DNA of 21,601 nt, from NCBI GenBank assembly GCA_030619245.1, contig JAUXBS010000002.1, positions 1 to 21,601 on the forward strand, read 5' to 3'. A model generated the notes under the pieces. The model ran no database searches, was not told the origin of the DNA, and saw nothing but the letters and a program-made list of their open reading frames with translations. This stretch comes from Clostridia bacterium (GTDB lineage: Bacteria > UBA6262 > WVXT01 > JAUXBS01). A program made the translations under genes and the position numbers. How positions within the stretch are numbered: position 1 is the stretch's first letter; each line of letters begins with the position of its first letter. Below are positions 1 through 8,572 of this stretch, piece by piece.

Positions 1-632
1 AGTATCCCCACCGCAGCCATGCCTATGGTAATACCTATCATGGCGGAACTTGACTGGAATATTATAGTCAACAAACACCCCATCCCTATACAGGCCATCA
101 AACTCCAAATATTTTCACCCGAAAAAACGGTAAGATATGAAAGAAAAGCTTCATTGGTCCTTAAAGGTTTAAATGCCAGTCCCATAGTTTCCAGCCCGAA
201 GAACACCAGCCCAAGCGCAAAGACGCACCTTCCTATAGTTTTCCATCTGACACTCCTGGCAAACAGCATCGGGAATATACCCAGGCCAATCAGCGCAAGG
301 CCGTACTTGCCTATATTTATGGCTATAATCCAGCCGGTAACCGTTGTACCGATATTGGCTCCGAATATCACACCTATTGCCTGGTAAAGGGTCATCAACC
401 CCGCATTAACAAAACTAACCGTCATAATAGTTGTAACAGAACTTGACTGTACAATGGAGGTTATTGTAAGCCCCGTAAGCACAGCAAGTACCCGGTTATC
501 CGTTACACGGCTAATAGCCTTTTTTATAACATTGCTTCCCATCGCGGATAAACTATCTGAGAACTGGGTAATACCATAGAAGAACAACCCGAGCCCTCCA
601 AGCAGCGTATACCCCATTTTAAACCAGTCCAT
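1..632 (-). CDS. Na+/phosphate cotransporter family protein (NptA/YjbB-like), 3' part outside window
   Basis: Integral membrane protein of the Na/Pi-cotransporter family (PF02690), expected to couple phosphate movement to sodium across the inner membrane. The visible N-terminal 210 residues start MDWFKMGYTLLGGLGLFFYG and are strongly hydrophobic. They hold the two diagnostic QSSS repeats, SIVQSSSVTTIMTVSF near residue 60 and IIFQSSSAMIGITIG near residue 195, which belong to the inverted-repeat core of the family. The sequence IGANIGTTVTG-like FGANIGTTVTGWI follows the first repeat, as usual. The start is the ATG at 630-632, with a purine-rich ribosome site (GGAAAGGAAG) just before it. The gene lies 73 bp beyond pyrG with no clear terminator or promoter between, so it may be read through from the carA operon. 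The C-terminal part, where some members carry a PhoU-like domain, is cut off by the window edge. Family call is firm; substrate is inferred. Confidence 0.88.
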   Translation of the reverse strand, partial: MDWFKMGYTLLGGLGLFFYGITQFSDSLSAMGSNVIKKAISRVTDNRVLAVLTGLTITSIVQSSSVTTIMTVSFVNAGLMTLYQAIGVIFGANIGTTVTGWIIAINIGKYGLALIGLGIFPMLFARSVRWKTIGRCVFALGLVFFGLETMGLAFKPLRTNEAFLSYLTVFSGENIWSLMACIGMGCLLTIIFQSSSAMIGITIGMAAVGI

Positions 633-705
633 CTATCTTCCTTTCCGTTCCACTGTCATTTTTATTTTTTTGGTTTTGTAATGTATCTTTGTTATTACCT
701 GCTGT

Positions 706-2301
706 CTATTTTGTATTATTGAATTTTACCGCTGCCTTAATAAATTCCCTGAAGAGTGGATGAGCCCTGTTTGGCCTTGATTTAAATTCCGGATGGAACT
801 GAACGGCAACATACCAGGGGTGAGCCTTTACCTCAACCATCTCTACAAGGTTCTTCTTCTTATATACTCCGCTTATTACCAATCCTTTTGATTCTAACTG
901 CTTCCGGTACCTGTTGTTAAATTCAAAACGGTGCCTGTGCCTCTCCTTTACATTTGTTTTCTTATACGCTGAATAAGCGAGTGAGTTCTTCTTTACTCCG
1001 CACGGGTACGCCCCAAGCCGCATCGTCCCGCCCTTTTTTACGACGCTTTTTTGTTCATGCAGCAAATCTATTACCGGATACTTCGTCTTCTTATTGAACT
1101 CAGTGCTGTTGGCCCCTTTTAAGTTACATTCATCCCTCGCAAAACTTATAACTGAACAGTGCAAACCAAGGCATAACCCGAAAAACGGTATCTTATTCTT
1201 TCTGGCATAACCTGCAACCTTTACCTTGCCTTCAATACCCCGAACTCCAAACCCTCCCGGGATAAGTATACCATCAACGCCTTCTAATTCCTTTTCAAGA
1301 TTTCTTTTTTCAACGTCAACGTGTTTTATTTTGACAACAACCCTGTTCTCAATCCCCCCGTGGGATATTGCCTCCCAGATACTCTTATAGGCATCCTTTA
1401 ACTGCGTGTACTTGCCTGCGATTGCAATCGTGATAGTATCCCTGGCACTTATAATTCTATCAACGATATCCTCCCAGATTGCAATACTGCCCTTCCTGTC
1501 TTTAAGCTGAATCTTTTTTAATATAAGAGTTACGATATTCTCCTCATAAAACCTTATTGGAACTTCATAAATACTTACATCAACATCCCTTTCTTCTATA
1601 ACAGCTTCCTGGGCAACCGCGCAGAACAAGGCTATCTTCTGCTTTAGCTCAGTGTTCAGGGGCCTCTCGGTACGGCAAACGATGATATCGGGTTGTATGC
1701 CGATTTCTCTTAACTTTGCCACGCTCTGCTGGGTTGGCTTGGTTTTCATCTCTTCCGCAGCCCTGATGTAAGGAACCAGGGTTACATGAATATGACACAC
1801 ATTCACTTCCCCTGTATCCTGCCTGAACTGCCTTATTGCTTCAAGAAACGGCAGGCCTTCAATATCACCTGTTGTACCGCCAATTTCCACTATTATAATA
1901 TCACCTGTCCCCGAAAGTTTCCTTAGCCTTGATTTAATTTCATCTGTAATATGGGGGACGACCTGTACCGTTTTGCCCAGGTACTCGCCTTTTCTTTCTT
2001 TTGTAATCACGGTGTTATATACACTGCCACTCGTAATATTGTTATCCTGGCTCAAATCAATATCCAGGAACCTCTCATAGTATCCAAGGTCAAGGTCCGT
2101 TTCAGCTCCATCGTCCGTTACATAAACCTCACCATGCTGAAATGGGCTCATGGTACCCGGGTCAACGTTCAGGTAAGGGTCTATTTTGACGATATTCACT
2201 TTAAATCCGGAGGACTTCAGCAGGCTCCCTATTGAAGCAGCCGTAATACCCTTGCCGAGGGATGAAATTACACCGCCCGTAACAAAAATATACTTTGCCA
2301 T
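706..2301 (-). CDS. pyrG: CTP synthase
   Basis: Makes CTP from UTP, ATP and glutamine in the cytoplasm, the last step of pyrimidine nucleotide synthesis. The N-terminal synthetase domain (residues 1 to about 270) begins MAKYIFVTGGVISSLGKG, with the P-loop-like GGVISSLGKG. The C-terminal class I glutaminase domain has the nucleophile Cys377 in FGLCLGLH, the GANSTEF glutamine-binding segment and the VQFHPE His/Glu pair. Length 531 residues is normal. I chose the ATG at 2301 because GGGGAG lies 5 bases before it and because the family starts MAKY. An in-frame ATG at 2328 overlaps the purF stop (ATGA) but lacks a good ribosome site and would add nine residues foreign to the family. Odd: the Gln normally four residues after the nucleophile (CLGMQ) is His381 here (CLGLH). 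Last biosynthetic gene of the carA-carB-glmS-purF-pyrG run. Confidence 0.96.
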   Translation of the reverse strand: MAKYIFVTGGVISSLGKGITAASIGSLLKSSGFKVNIVKIDPYLNVDPGTMSPFQHGEVYVTDDGAETDLDLGYYERFLDIDLSQDNNITSGSVYNTVITKERKGEYLGKTVQVVPHITDEIKSRLRKLSGTGDIIIVEIGGTTGDIEGLPFLEAIRQFRQDTGEVNVCHIHVTLVPYIRAAEEMKTKPTQQSVAKLREIGIQPDIIVCRTERPLNTELKQKIALFCAVAQEAVIEERDVDVSIYEVPIRFYEENIVTLILKKIQLKDRKGSIAIWEDIVDRIISARDTITIAIAGKYTQLKDAYKSIWEAISHGGIENRVVVKIKHVDVEKRNLEKELEGVDGILIPGGFGVRGIEGKVKVAGYARKNKIPFFGLCLGLHCSVISFARDECNLKGANSTEFNKKTKYPVIDLLHEQKSVVKKGGTMRLGAYPCGVKKNSLAYSAYKKTNVKERHRHRFEFNNRYRKQLESKGLVISGVYKKKNLVEMVEVKAHPWYVAVQFHPEFKSRPNRAHPLFREFIKAAVKFNNTK

Positions 2302-2324
2302 ATTCTCCCCTTTGTTTGATGTTA

Positions 2325-3740
2325 TCATTTATTTTTTTCCAACCTGTTCTTTTTAAGAGCGCCGCCGCTGGTAGTATCCCTTACGGGAACCGGGTACTTA
2401 CCATTAAAACATGCGGCGCAGAATGTATTCTTTGGCTTAGGCATGGCCCTGAACAGGCCTTCTATACTCAAGTATCCCAGGCTGTCCAGCCCAAGGTATT
2501 CCCTTATTTCTTCTACGGTATGAGAGGAAGCTATCAACTCCTTCTCTGACGGGAAATCTATACCATAAAAACAAGGGTGCCTATGAGGCGGACAGCTTAT
2601 CCTCATATGTATTTCCTTTACGCCTACCTCACGCAGGTTTTTCACTCTTGCCTTGCTGGTGGTTCCCCTTACTATAGAATCCTCAATTATTACAACCCTT
2701 TTCCCCTTGAAAATCTCCCGTATGGGATTGAGTTTTATGCGGACTTCCATATCACGCTGTCTCTGTGAAGGTTGTATGAAGGTTCTTCCTATATAGTGAT
2801 TCCTCACTATACCCATTTCATACGGTATGCCTGATTCCCTGGAATATCCCATTGCGGCATAATTTCCCGAGTCCGGCACCGGAATAACATAATCCGCCTT
2901 AACAGGGCATTCCCGGGCGAGTTGCTTCCCCATCTCCACTCTTGACCTGTAAACACTGCCGCCGAATATATTGCTGTCAGGCCTTGAAAAATAAACGTAT
3001 TCAAATATACAGGCCGAACTCCTTTTCCCGGAAAACGGTTTTATTGATTCAACCCCGTTTTTATCAATAATAATAATCTCTCCGGGGTCCAACTCTCTTA
3101 TGTACTGAGCTTTTATAAGGTCAAAAGCGCAGGATTCCGAAGCAATGCAGTACCTGTTATTCACCTTTCCAAGGCATAAGGGCCTGAAACCATTAGGGTC
3201 TTTTGCGGCAACCAGTTTATCCTCGTTAAGCATCACTATTGCATAAGCGCCCTTCACTTTCGAAAGTGAACAGATTACCTTGTCCTTGAAATTCTTCTCC
3301 CTGGACTTTGCTATTAAATGCGCTATCAACTCAGTATCTATTGTTGTCTGGAATATTGACCCCGAGGCTTCCATTTTACTGCGCAAATAATGAGTATTAA
3401 CGAAATTACCATTATGGGCAATGGCAATTGAACCACCGAAGTATTCAACAAAAAACGGCTGGGCATTTTTTATATCGGAAGAACCCGTCGTTGAGTAACG
3501 TACGTGCCCTATGGCATTTTTACCCGAAAGTTTATCAAGAACATTACTGTCAAACACCTCGGATACCAGCCCCATGCCCTTTTTTACATCTATCTGGTAA
3601 CCGTTAGATACAGCGATACCCGCGCTCTCCTGCCCCCTGTGCTGAAGTGAATACATTGCCAGGTATGCCAGTTCCGCAGCATTTTTATGATTATAAACAC
3701 CGAATACGCCACAATGGTCTTTAGGCCCGCATGTTGTCAT
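2325..3740 (-). CDS. purF: Amidophosphoribosyltransferase (Fe-S, Bacillus type)
   Basis: First committed step of purine synthesis: PRPP plus glutamine gives 5-phosphoribosylamine and glutamate. The N-terminal class II (Ntn) glutaminase follows a nine-residue propeptide, so that Cys10 in HCGVFGVYN would become the catalytic N-terminal residue after self-cleavage. The PRPP-binding loop is VVIIEDSIVRGTT at about 349-361. Four cysteines match the ligands of the [4Fe-4S] cluster of the B. subtilis-type enzyme: Cys244 (SACIFEYVYF), Cys390 (HPCFYGIDF) and Cys441/Cys444 (FCAACFNGKYP). Propeptide and cluster go together in this subclass, and the cluster is known to be oxygen-labile, which fits an anaerobe. 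Length 471 is normal. The start has a ribosome site (AAAGGGAAAT) overlapping the glmS stop codon 8 bp away, so translation with glmS is probably coupled. Confidence 0.97.
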   Translation of the reverse strand: MTTCGPKDHCGVFGVYNHKNAAELAYLAMYSLQHRGQESAGIAVSNGYQIDVKKGMGLVSEVFDSNVLDKLSGKNAIGHVRYSTTGSSDIKNAQPFFVEYFGGSIAIAHNGNFVNTHYLRSKMEASGSIFQTTIDTELIAHLIAKSREKNFKDKVICSLSKVKGAYAIVMLNEDKLVAAKDPNGFRPLCLGKVNNRYCIASESCAFDLIKAQYIRELDPGEIIIIDKNGVESIKPFSGKRSSACIFEYVYFSRPDSNIFGGSVYRSRVEMGKQLARECPVKADYVIPVPDSGNYAAMGYSRESGIPYEMGIVRNHYIGRTFIQPSQRQRDMEVRIKLNPIREIFKGKRVVIIEDSIVRGTTSKARVKNLREVGVKEIHMRISCPPHRHPCFYGIDFPSEKELIASSHTVEEIREYLGLDSLGYLSIEGLFRAMPKPKNTFCAACFNGKYPVPVRDTTSGGALKKNRLEKNK

Positions 3741-3748
3741 ATTTCCCT

Positions 3749-5632
3749 TTATTCCACGGTAACGCTCTTTGCAAGATTACGCGGCTTGTCAACATTACAC
3801 CCTTTTTTCACGGCTATATGATAAGCAAGCAACTGCAATGGAATTACGCTTAATACAGGCATCAGGAAATCTTCCGTCCTGGGAATGTAAATAGTTTCAT
3901 CAACAATATCTTTTATGCTTTTGTTGCCTTCCGAGGCAACCGCAACCACGATGCCCTTCCTTGATTTTATCTCCCTTATATTGGATATGATTTTTTCATA
4001 TATTTCGTCTTCCGTGTCGGTGGCAACGACAACAACCGGCATGTTTTTGTCTATCAAAGCTATGGGGCCGTGTTTCATCTCGGCTGCAGGATACCCCTCG
4101 GCATGTATATAAGAAATCTCCTTAAGCTTCAATGCGCCTTCCAGGGCAACCGGGAAGTTATAAGTCCTTCCAAGGTAAAGAAAGTTACTGTACTTCGCAA
4201 GCCTATTAGCCAGCCGCTTCACCGGGCCGTCGTTGTTAATTATGTTTTGCATCTGTTCCGGTATCTTCTCAAGGGCTTTTATTATCCTTTTACCCTTATC
4301 AAGCGATATGGCGCCTTTATGCCTCCCGAGCAGGAATGCCATGAGCGCAAGTATAATTACCTGGCCTGTAAACGCCTTGGTGGAGGCAACGCCTATCTCG
4401 GGGCCCGCATGCAGGTAAATACCCCCGCTTACCTCCCTTGCAATGGTGGACCCTACAACATTTACCAGGCCAAACGTTACAGCGCCTTTTCTCTTTGCCT
4501 CCTTGATTGCCATCAGGGTATCTGCGGTTTCACCTGACTGGCTGATGGCAAATACCATATCGTTCTTTGTAATACACAGGTTGCGGTAACGCGCCTCAGA
4601 CGCATACTCAACCTCTACGGGAAGCCCCGCCAGGTTCTCAATTGCATACTCGCCTATAAGGCCTGAATGCCAGGATGTACCGCAGCCAAAAATAATGATT
4701 CTTGAGGCATTAAGAAGGTAATCTATGCCTGTACTGCCGGATATATCCTTCTCATCATTCTTCCAGATGGATTCAAGGCCGCCAAATTTGACAGAACCTT
4801 TCTTCTTTATAACATGGCTGAATATGATATCTTTAACTATTTTCGGCTGCTCATTTATTTCTTTGAGCATGAAATGCTTGTACCTGCCCTTTTCACTGTC
4901 TTCAAGCTCCCAGTCAATACGCTCTATTTTTTTGACCACATCCCTGCTTAAATCACTGATCTTGACTATATGATGCCCGGATGAACTCAGAATGGCCATC
5001 TCATTGTCAGAGATATAAATAACCCTGTCAGTCAATTTGCTGATAGGCGTTACATCAGAAGCAACAATATAACTGCCTTTCTTTATAATTCCTATAACAA
5101 GGGGGCTTTGCTGTCTCGCAATAATGATTTTATCAGGTTCCTGCGCGCATACAACTGCAATCGCATATGTCCCTTTTACAAGCATTAAAGCTTCCTTAAC
5201 AGCCCTTTCAATATTGCCGTTATAGAATTTTTCAATTAAATGCGCCAGGACCTCAGTGTCCGACTCGGAAATGAACCTGTGGCCTTCCTTGATTAGAAGT
5301 TTCCGGATGGAAACAAAATTTTCAATAATCCCATTATGGACGACAGCTATTTTGCCTGTACAATCAACATGAGGATGGGCATTGTTTATGGAAGGCACCC
5401 CGTGTGTCGCCCAGCGTGTATGCCCTATGCCTATACTTCCCTTTAACGGGGCATTAAGAAAAGCATCCTCAAGCGCGGCAATTTTACCAACAGACTTTTT
5501 TATCTGAAGTTCATCTTTGGATATCGTCGCAATGCCCGCAGAATCATAACCCCTGTACTCAAGGTCTTTTAAACCCTGGAGTATTTTATAACCGGCATTC
5601 TTATTGCCTATAATCCCGACAATACCACACAT
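3749..5632 (-). CDS. glmS: Glutamine--fructose-6-phosphate aminotransferase (isomerizing)
   Basis: Makes glucosamine-6-phosphate from fructose-6-phosphate and glutamine, the entry to peptidoglycan and lipopolysaccharide amino sugars. It starts MCGIVGIIG, so Cys2 becomes the N-terminal nucleophile after Met removal. LEYRGYDSAGIA and HTRWATHG are the usual class II glutaminase motifs. Two SIS sugar-isomerase domains follow: GCGTSWHS and SQSGETADT in the first, EMKHGPIALID in the second. The C-terminus NLAKSVTVE carries the conserved Lys622. At 627 residues it is slightly longer than the roughly 609 usual, the extra lying around residues 270-300 between the domains (a Lys- and Ser-rich stretch). 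The start is 6 bp after carB, and its ribosome site GAGAGG lies inside the end of carB. No glmS ribozyme can fit in that 6 bp gap. Product feedback, if any, must work differently here. Confidence 0.97.
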   Translation of the reverse strand: MCGIVGIIGNKNAGYKILQGLKDLEYRGYDSAGIATISKDELQIKKSVGKIAALEDAFLNAPLKGSIGIGHTRWATHGVPSINNAHPHVDCTGKIAVVHNGIIENFVSIRKLLIKEGHRFISESDTEVLAHLIEKFYNGNIERAVKEALMLVKGTYAIAVVCAQEPDKIIIARQQSPLVIGIIKKGSYIVASDVTPISKLTDRVIYISDNEMAILSSSGHHIVKISDLSRDVVKKIERIDWELEDSEKGRYKHFMLKEINEQPKIVKDIIFSHVIKKKGSVKFGGLESIWKNDEKDISGSTGIDYLLNASRIIIFGCGTSWHSGLIGEYAIENLAGLPVEVEYASEARYRNLCITKNDMVFAISQSGETADTLMAIKEAKRKGAVTFGLVNVVGSTIAREVSGGIYLHAGPEIGVASTKAFTGQVIILALMAFLLGRHKGAISLDKGKRIIKALEKIPEQMQNIINNDGPVKRLANRLAKYSNFLYLGRTYNFPVALEGALKLKEISYIHAEGYPAAEMKHGPIALIDKNMPVVVVATDTEDEIYEKIISNIREIKSRKGIVVAVASEGNKSIKDIVDETIYIPRTEDFLMPVLSVIPLQLLAYHIAVKKGCNVDKPRNLAKSVTVE

Positions 5633-5638
5633 TTAGGA

Positions 5639-7285
5639 TTACCTCTCATAAGTAGAATAATAATAAGGAGTGTATGCTTCAAATTCAGCTCCGCAGGTAT
5701 CAACGACCTTGTATATTGCCCTGACTCCCCTGGCTATACGAAGTTTCCGGATTTCAAATTCATCCCTGCCAAGCAGATTTCCCAGCTGCCTGTCTGAGAA
5801 ACCATATTCCTTGGCTTCATGAAACAGTTCAACAGGGATGCTTCTTAACGGCTTATTGTAGAATTTCTTAATTCTTAATTCAAGGTTAACAATATCCTTG
5901 ATATTACTCAGGAACCACCTGTCTATCAATGAGAGTTTATGTATTTCATTGATACTCATACCCCTCAAAAACGCATACCTCAAATAAAACAGCCTTTCGC
6001 AATTTGGCTCCCTTAACTTGATTCTTATTTCATCAAGGGATGGTTTCTTCTTTATATCTTCCAGTCCGTTCACTCCTATTTCAAGCGATCTTAACGCCTT
6101 CTGCAATGCCTCCTTGAAAGTCCTGCCTATGGCCATGGTCTCACCAACTGATTTCATGGAAACAGTTAATTCCTCCCTTGCCCCGGGAAACTTCTCAAAT
6201 GTAAACCTCGGAATCTTCACCACGCAATAATCTATGGTTGGCTCAAAACATGCCGGAGTTTCTCTTGTTATATCGTTTGAAATCTCATCCAGTGTATAGC
6301 CGACTGCAAGCTTTGCGGCTATCTTTGCTATCGGGAATCCTGTTGCCTTGGAAGCAAGCGCAGAACTCCTTGATACCCTTGGGTTCATTTCTATTATCAC
6401 CATACGGCCGTTCTTTGGATTTACCGCAAACTGAACGTTTGACCCTCCCGTATCCACTCCTATCTCCCTCATAACCGCAATAGCAGCGTCCCGCATAGCC
6501 TGGTATTCCCTGTCTGTAAGGGTCTGCGCCGGCGCAACGGTTATGCTGTCGCCGGTATGTACGCCCATGGGGTCAAGATTTTCAATGGAACAGATTATCA
6601 CCACATTGTCCCTGGAATCTTTCATAACCTCAAGTTCGTATTCCTTCCAGCCGATTATTGACTCCTCAATAAGGATTTCGCTTATCATGCTGATTTTAAG
6701 AGCATAGGCTGCCGCCTTTTTAAACTCTTCAAGGTTATAAACCACTGCTCCCCCGGTTCCTCCCAGTGTATAACTGGGCCTGATAATAACCGGAAAACTT
6801 ATTTTTTCAATAACCTTCAGGGCAGCCTTCATATTATAAGCATTACCGCTCCTGGGCATATCAAGTCCAATCTTTTCCATTGCCTTCTTAAACTGCGCCC
6901 TGTCCTCCGCCTTCTTTATCGCCTTCCTGCTGGCCCCTATTACCTGAATTTTGTATTTGTCCTCCACTCCTCTTTTACATAACTGGGTGGTAACGTTAAG
7001 AGCCGTCTGGCCGCCAAGAGTGGGCAGTAACGCATCGGGCTTTTCCTTCTTTATAATCTCCTCAATCACATCAGCGGTAATGGGCTCAATATAGGTTTTG
7101 TCAGCCATCATAGGGTCAGTCATGATAGTCGCAGGATTGCTGTTCACAAGTATTACCTTGTATCCATCTTCCCTGAGCACCTTGCACGCCTGCGTGCCGG
7201 AATAATCAAATTCACACGCCTGGCCTATAACAATCGGCCCTGAGCCAATTAACAGTATTTTCTTTATATCAGTTCTCTTTGGCAT
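5639..7285 (-). CDS. carB: Carbamoyl phosphate synthase large subunit, N-terminal half only (split CarB)
   Basis: Covers only the first half of the usual roughly 1070-residue CarB. It starts [20 protein letters not shown], contains the carboxyphosphate ATP-grasp domain (about residues 128-320, with [14 protein letters not shown] and [19 protein letters not shown]), then the oligomerisation domain. It ends at residue 548 with [20 protein letters not shown] and one more residue. In full-length CarB the matching YSTYE lies just before the second ATP-grasp half (GGGPNRIGQGIEFDYC). The break is therefore at the natural domain joint, and a clean TAA is followed 6 bp later by glmS, so it is not a frameshift. 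The half that makes carbamoyl phosphate from carbamate, and the regulatory domain, must be encoded elsewhere. Separate carB halves are known, for example in Aquifex and Methanocaldococcus. The start has an AGAGG ribosome site and lies 8 bp after carA. Confidence 0.95.
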   Translation of the reverse strand: MPKRTDIKKILLIGSGPIVIGQACEFDYSGTQACKVLREDGYKVILVNSNPATIMTDPMMADKTYIEPITADVIEEIIKKEKPDALLPTLGGQTALNVTTQLCKRGVEDKYKIQVIGASRKAIKKAEDRAQFKKAMEKIGLDMPRSGNAYNMKAALKVIEKISFPVIIRPSYTLGGTGGAVVYNLEEFKKAAAYALKISMISEILIEESIIGWKEYELEVMKDSRDNVVIICSIENLDPMGVHTGDSITVAPAQTLTDREYQAMRDAAIAVMREIGVDTGGSNVQFAVNPKNGRMVIIEMNPRVSRSSALASKATGFPIAKIAAKLAVGYTLDEISNDITRETPACFEPTIDYCVVKIPRFTFEKFPGAREELTVSMKSVGETMAIGRTFKEALQKALRSLEIGVNGLEDIKKKPSLDEIRIKLREPNCERLFYLRYAFLRGMSINEIHKLSLIDRWFLSNIKDIVNLELRIKKFYNKPLRSIPVELFHEAKEYGFSDRQLGNLLGRDEFEIRKLRIARGVRAIYKVVDTCGAEFEAYTPYYYSTYER

Positions 7286-7293
7286 ACCAACCT

Positions 7294-8361
7294 CTATAAT
7301 TTATTGACGAATTCACTAAATAAATATTCAGCGTCCCTTGGTCCGGGAGCTGCTTCCGGATGGAACTGTACCGAGGAAACGTTCAGCTTCCTGCAGCTTA
7401 TTCCTTCAACCGTATTATCATTAAGGTTTACATGTGTCAGTTCAACACCCTTATTCTTAAGGGATTTAACGTCGACACAGAAGCCATGGTTCTGTGAAGT
7501 AATGGAAATCCTGTCATTAACCAGGTCCTTTACAGGATGGTTTGCCCCATGATGGCCGAACTTGAGCTTATAAGTCCTTCCTCCAAGCGCAAGGCCTATT
7601 ATCTGATGGCCAAGGCATATACCGAATACCGGTAGTTTCCCCAGGAGTGATTTCACCGTATCAATCGTATAGGTTATAGCTGCGGGGTCACCGGGGCCGT
7701 TTGATACCAGGATACCGTCCGGCTTAAGTTTTAGTATGGCTTCCGCAGAGGTTTTTGCGGGAACAATCTTCACCTTACAGCCAAGCCCGGCCAGCAGCCT
7801 CAGTATATTGTACTTAACACCACAATCAATAACAACAACAAGGCGTTTGCCCTTACTGCTCCAACTATAACTCTTTTTCGAAGCCACCTCTTTTACAAGG
7901 TCCCGCCCTATTAATAAAGGAGAATTCTTTGCTTTTCTAACCAGGCTTTTCTTATTGAAATCTTTTGTTGAAACAGCCGCCCGCATTGCGCCCTTAAGCC
8001 TTATATGCCTGGTAAGAGCCCTCGTATCAATCCCCTCTATGCCCATGATTTTGTTCTTCTTCATGTAACCCGGCAGGGTCTTCTGCCCCCTCCAACTGCT
8101 GTAAATCCTGCTGCATTCCTTTACTATGAAGCATTCAAGCCACGGCTTTTTTGATTCAACATCCTCGGCATTTAAACCATAATTACCTATGAGGGAGTAA
8201 GTCATGCAGACCATCTGCCCCCTGTATGACGGGTCAGTAAGTATTTCCTGGTACCCTGTCATTGCGGTGTTAAATACAACTTCCCCGGTTCTATCCCCCG
8301 GAGCGCCGAATGATTTACCTTCAAATACCCTACCATCTTCTAAAGCAAGCATGGCCTTCAT
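7294..8361 (-). CDS. carA: Carbamoyl phosphate synthase small (glutaminase) subunit
   Basis: Releases ammonia from glutamine and passes it to CarB for carbamoyl phosphate, the precursor of pyrimidines and arginine. The N-terminal CPSase small-chain domain begins [20 protein letters not shown] and includes [20 protein letters not shown]. The C-terminal class I glutaminase has Cys249 in FGICLGHQ (with the substrate-binding Gln253 kept), GHHGANHPV, and His334/Glu336 in [13 protein letters not shown]. Length 355 is typical. The ATG at 8361 follows AAGGGAG by about nine bases. It is the first gene of the carA-carB-glmS-purF-pyrG run, preceded by a consensus promoter (8468-8496) and a leader of about 100 bases with a terminator hairpin. 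The operon is thus probably controlled by attenuation. Confidence 0.97.
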   Translation of the reverse strand: MKAMLALEDGRVFEGKSFGAPGDRTGEVVFNTAMTGYQEILTDPSYRGQMVCMTYSLIGNYGLNAEDVESKKPWLECFIVKECSRIYSSWRGQKTLPGYMKKNKIMGIEGIDTRALTRHIRLKGAMRAAVSTKDFNKKSLVRKAKNSPLLIGRDLVKEVASKKSYSWSSKGKRLVVVIDCGVKYNILRLLAGLGCKVKIVPAKTSAEAILKLKPDGILVSNGPGDPAAITYTIDTVKSLLGKLPVFGICLGHQIIGLALGGRTYKLKFGHHGANHPVKDLVNDRISITSQNHGFCVDVKSLKNKGVELTHVNLNDNTVEGISCRKLNVSSVQFHPEAAPGPRDAEYLFSEFVNKL

Positions 8362-8386
8362 CGTATTAAATCTCCCTTAAAAAAGA

Positions 8387-8419
8387 AAAAGACACCCTGT
8401 GATTTTTTAGGTGTCTTTT
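8387..8419 (-). promoter_or_regulatory. Leader terminator hairpin (candidate attenuator) before carA
   Basis: On the minus-strand transcript AAAAGACACC (8419-8410) pairs perfectly with GGTGTCTTTT (8396-8387) around a 13-base loop. It is followed by TCTTTTTT, the form of an intrinsic terminator. It lies between the carA promoter and the carA ribosome site, so it would stop the operon's own transcript rather than the upstream gdhA transcript, which has its own terminator at 8527-8560. I found no PyrR-type binding loop, T-box or ANTAR hairpin in this leader and no clear antiterminator pairing. Confidence 0.7.
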
Positions 8420-8448
8420 AATTGCGTTTTCAGAATATCTGGTTCCAT
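8407..8448 (-). CDS. Possible 13-codon leader peptide upstream of carA
   Basis: Within the carA leader an ATG at 8446-8448 opens a short frame reading MEPDILKTQLKDT. Its TAA stop is immediately after the 5' arm of the terminator hairpin, so codons for the last four residues form that arm. A ribosome on this frame would cover the arm and could prevent the terminator from forming, as with pyrimidine attenuation of pyrBI in enteric bacteria. Against it: no proper ribosome site is visible (a GGGA lies about 14 bases upstream). It has no run of one amino acid codon. It could easily be chance. Confidence 0.25.
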   Translation of the reverse strand: MEPDILKTQLKDT

Positions 8449-8467
8449 TTTAATTTTGTTTTTCCCG

Positions 8468-8496
8468 ATTATGCCAAAATAAAATAATCCTGTCAA
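8468..8496 (-). promoter_or_regulatory. Sigma70-type promoter of the carA operon
   Basis: Minus strand TTGACA (8496-8491), 17-base spacer, CATAAT (8473-8468). The -35 is a perfect consensus and the -10 differs at one position. The start of transcription would be near 8461, giving a leader of about 100 bases before carA. It sits just downstream of the gdhA terminator. Confidence 0.8.
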
Positions 8497-8526
8497 GTAT
8501 ATTTATTTTATTATTTAATTATTATT

Positions 8527-8560
8527 AATAAAAGGCACCTTTTCAGGGATGCCTTTTATT
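8527..8560 (-). terminator. Intrinsic terminator after gdhA
   Basis: An 11-base perfect inverted repeat, AATAAAAGGCA / TGCCTTTTATT, around a 12-base loop, 12 bases beyond the gdhA stop. The T-rich 3' arm and AT-rich tail follow. Because the arms are A-rich on one side and T-rich on the other, it could work in both directions, but there is no plus-strand gene here to end. Confidence 0.8.
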
Positions 8561-8572
8561 TAAATCTCCTAT

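Noticed and set aside
2302..2328. Upstream ATG of pyrG overlapping the purF stop
   Set aside because: GGGGAG lies just before the ATG at 2301, and CTP synthases start MAKY; the upstream ATG has no ribosome site.
5633..5638. glmS ribozyme upstream of glmS
   Set aside because: There is no room: only 6 bp separate carB and glmS.
5625..5650. Frameshift or assembly error truncating carB
   Set aside because: The stop falls at a domain boundary, and no CarB-like sequence continues in any frame; glmS begins 6 bp later with its ribosome site inside carB.
8362..8467. ANTAR hairpins or a PyrR site in the carA leader
   Set aside because: AAAGAC occurs at 8414-8419 region but is not flanked by pairing arms; no A1/G4 hexaloop hairpin and no PyrR-like conserved loop were found.
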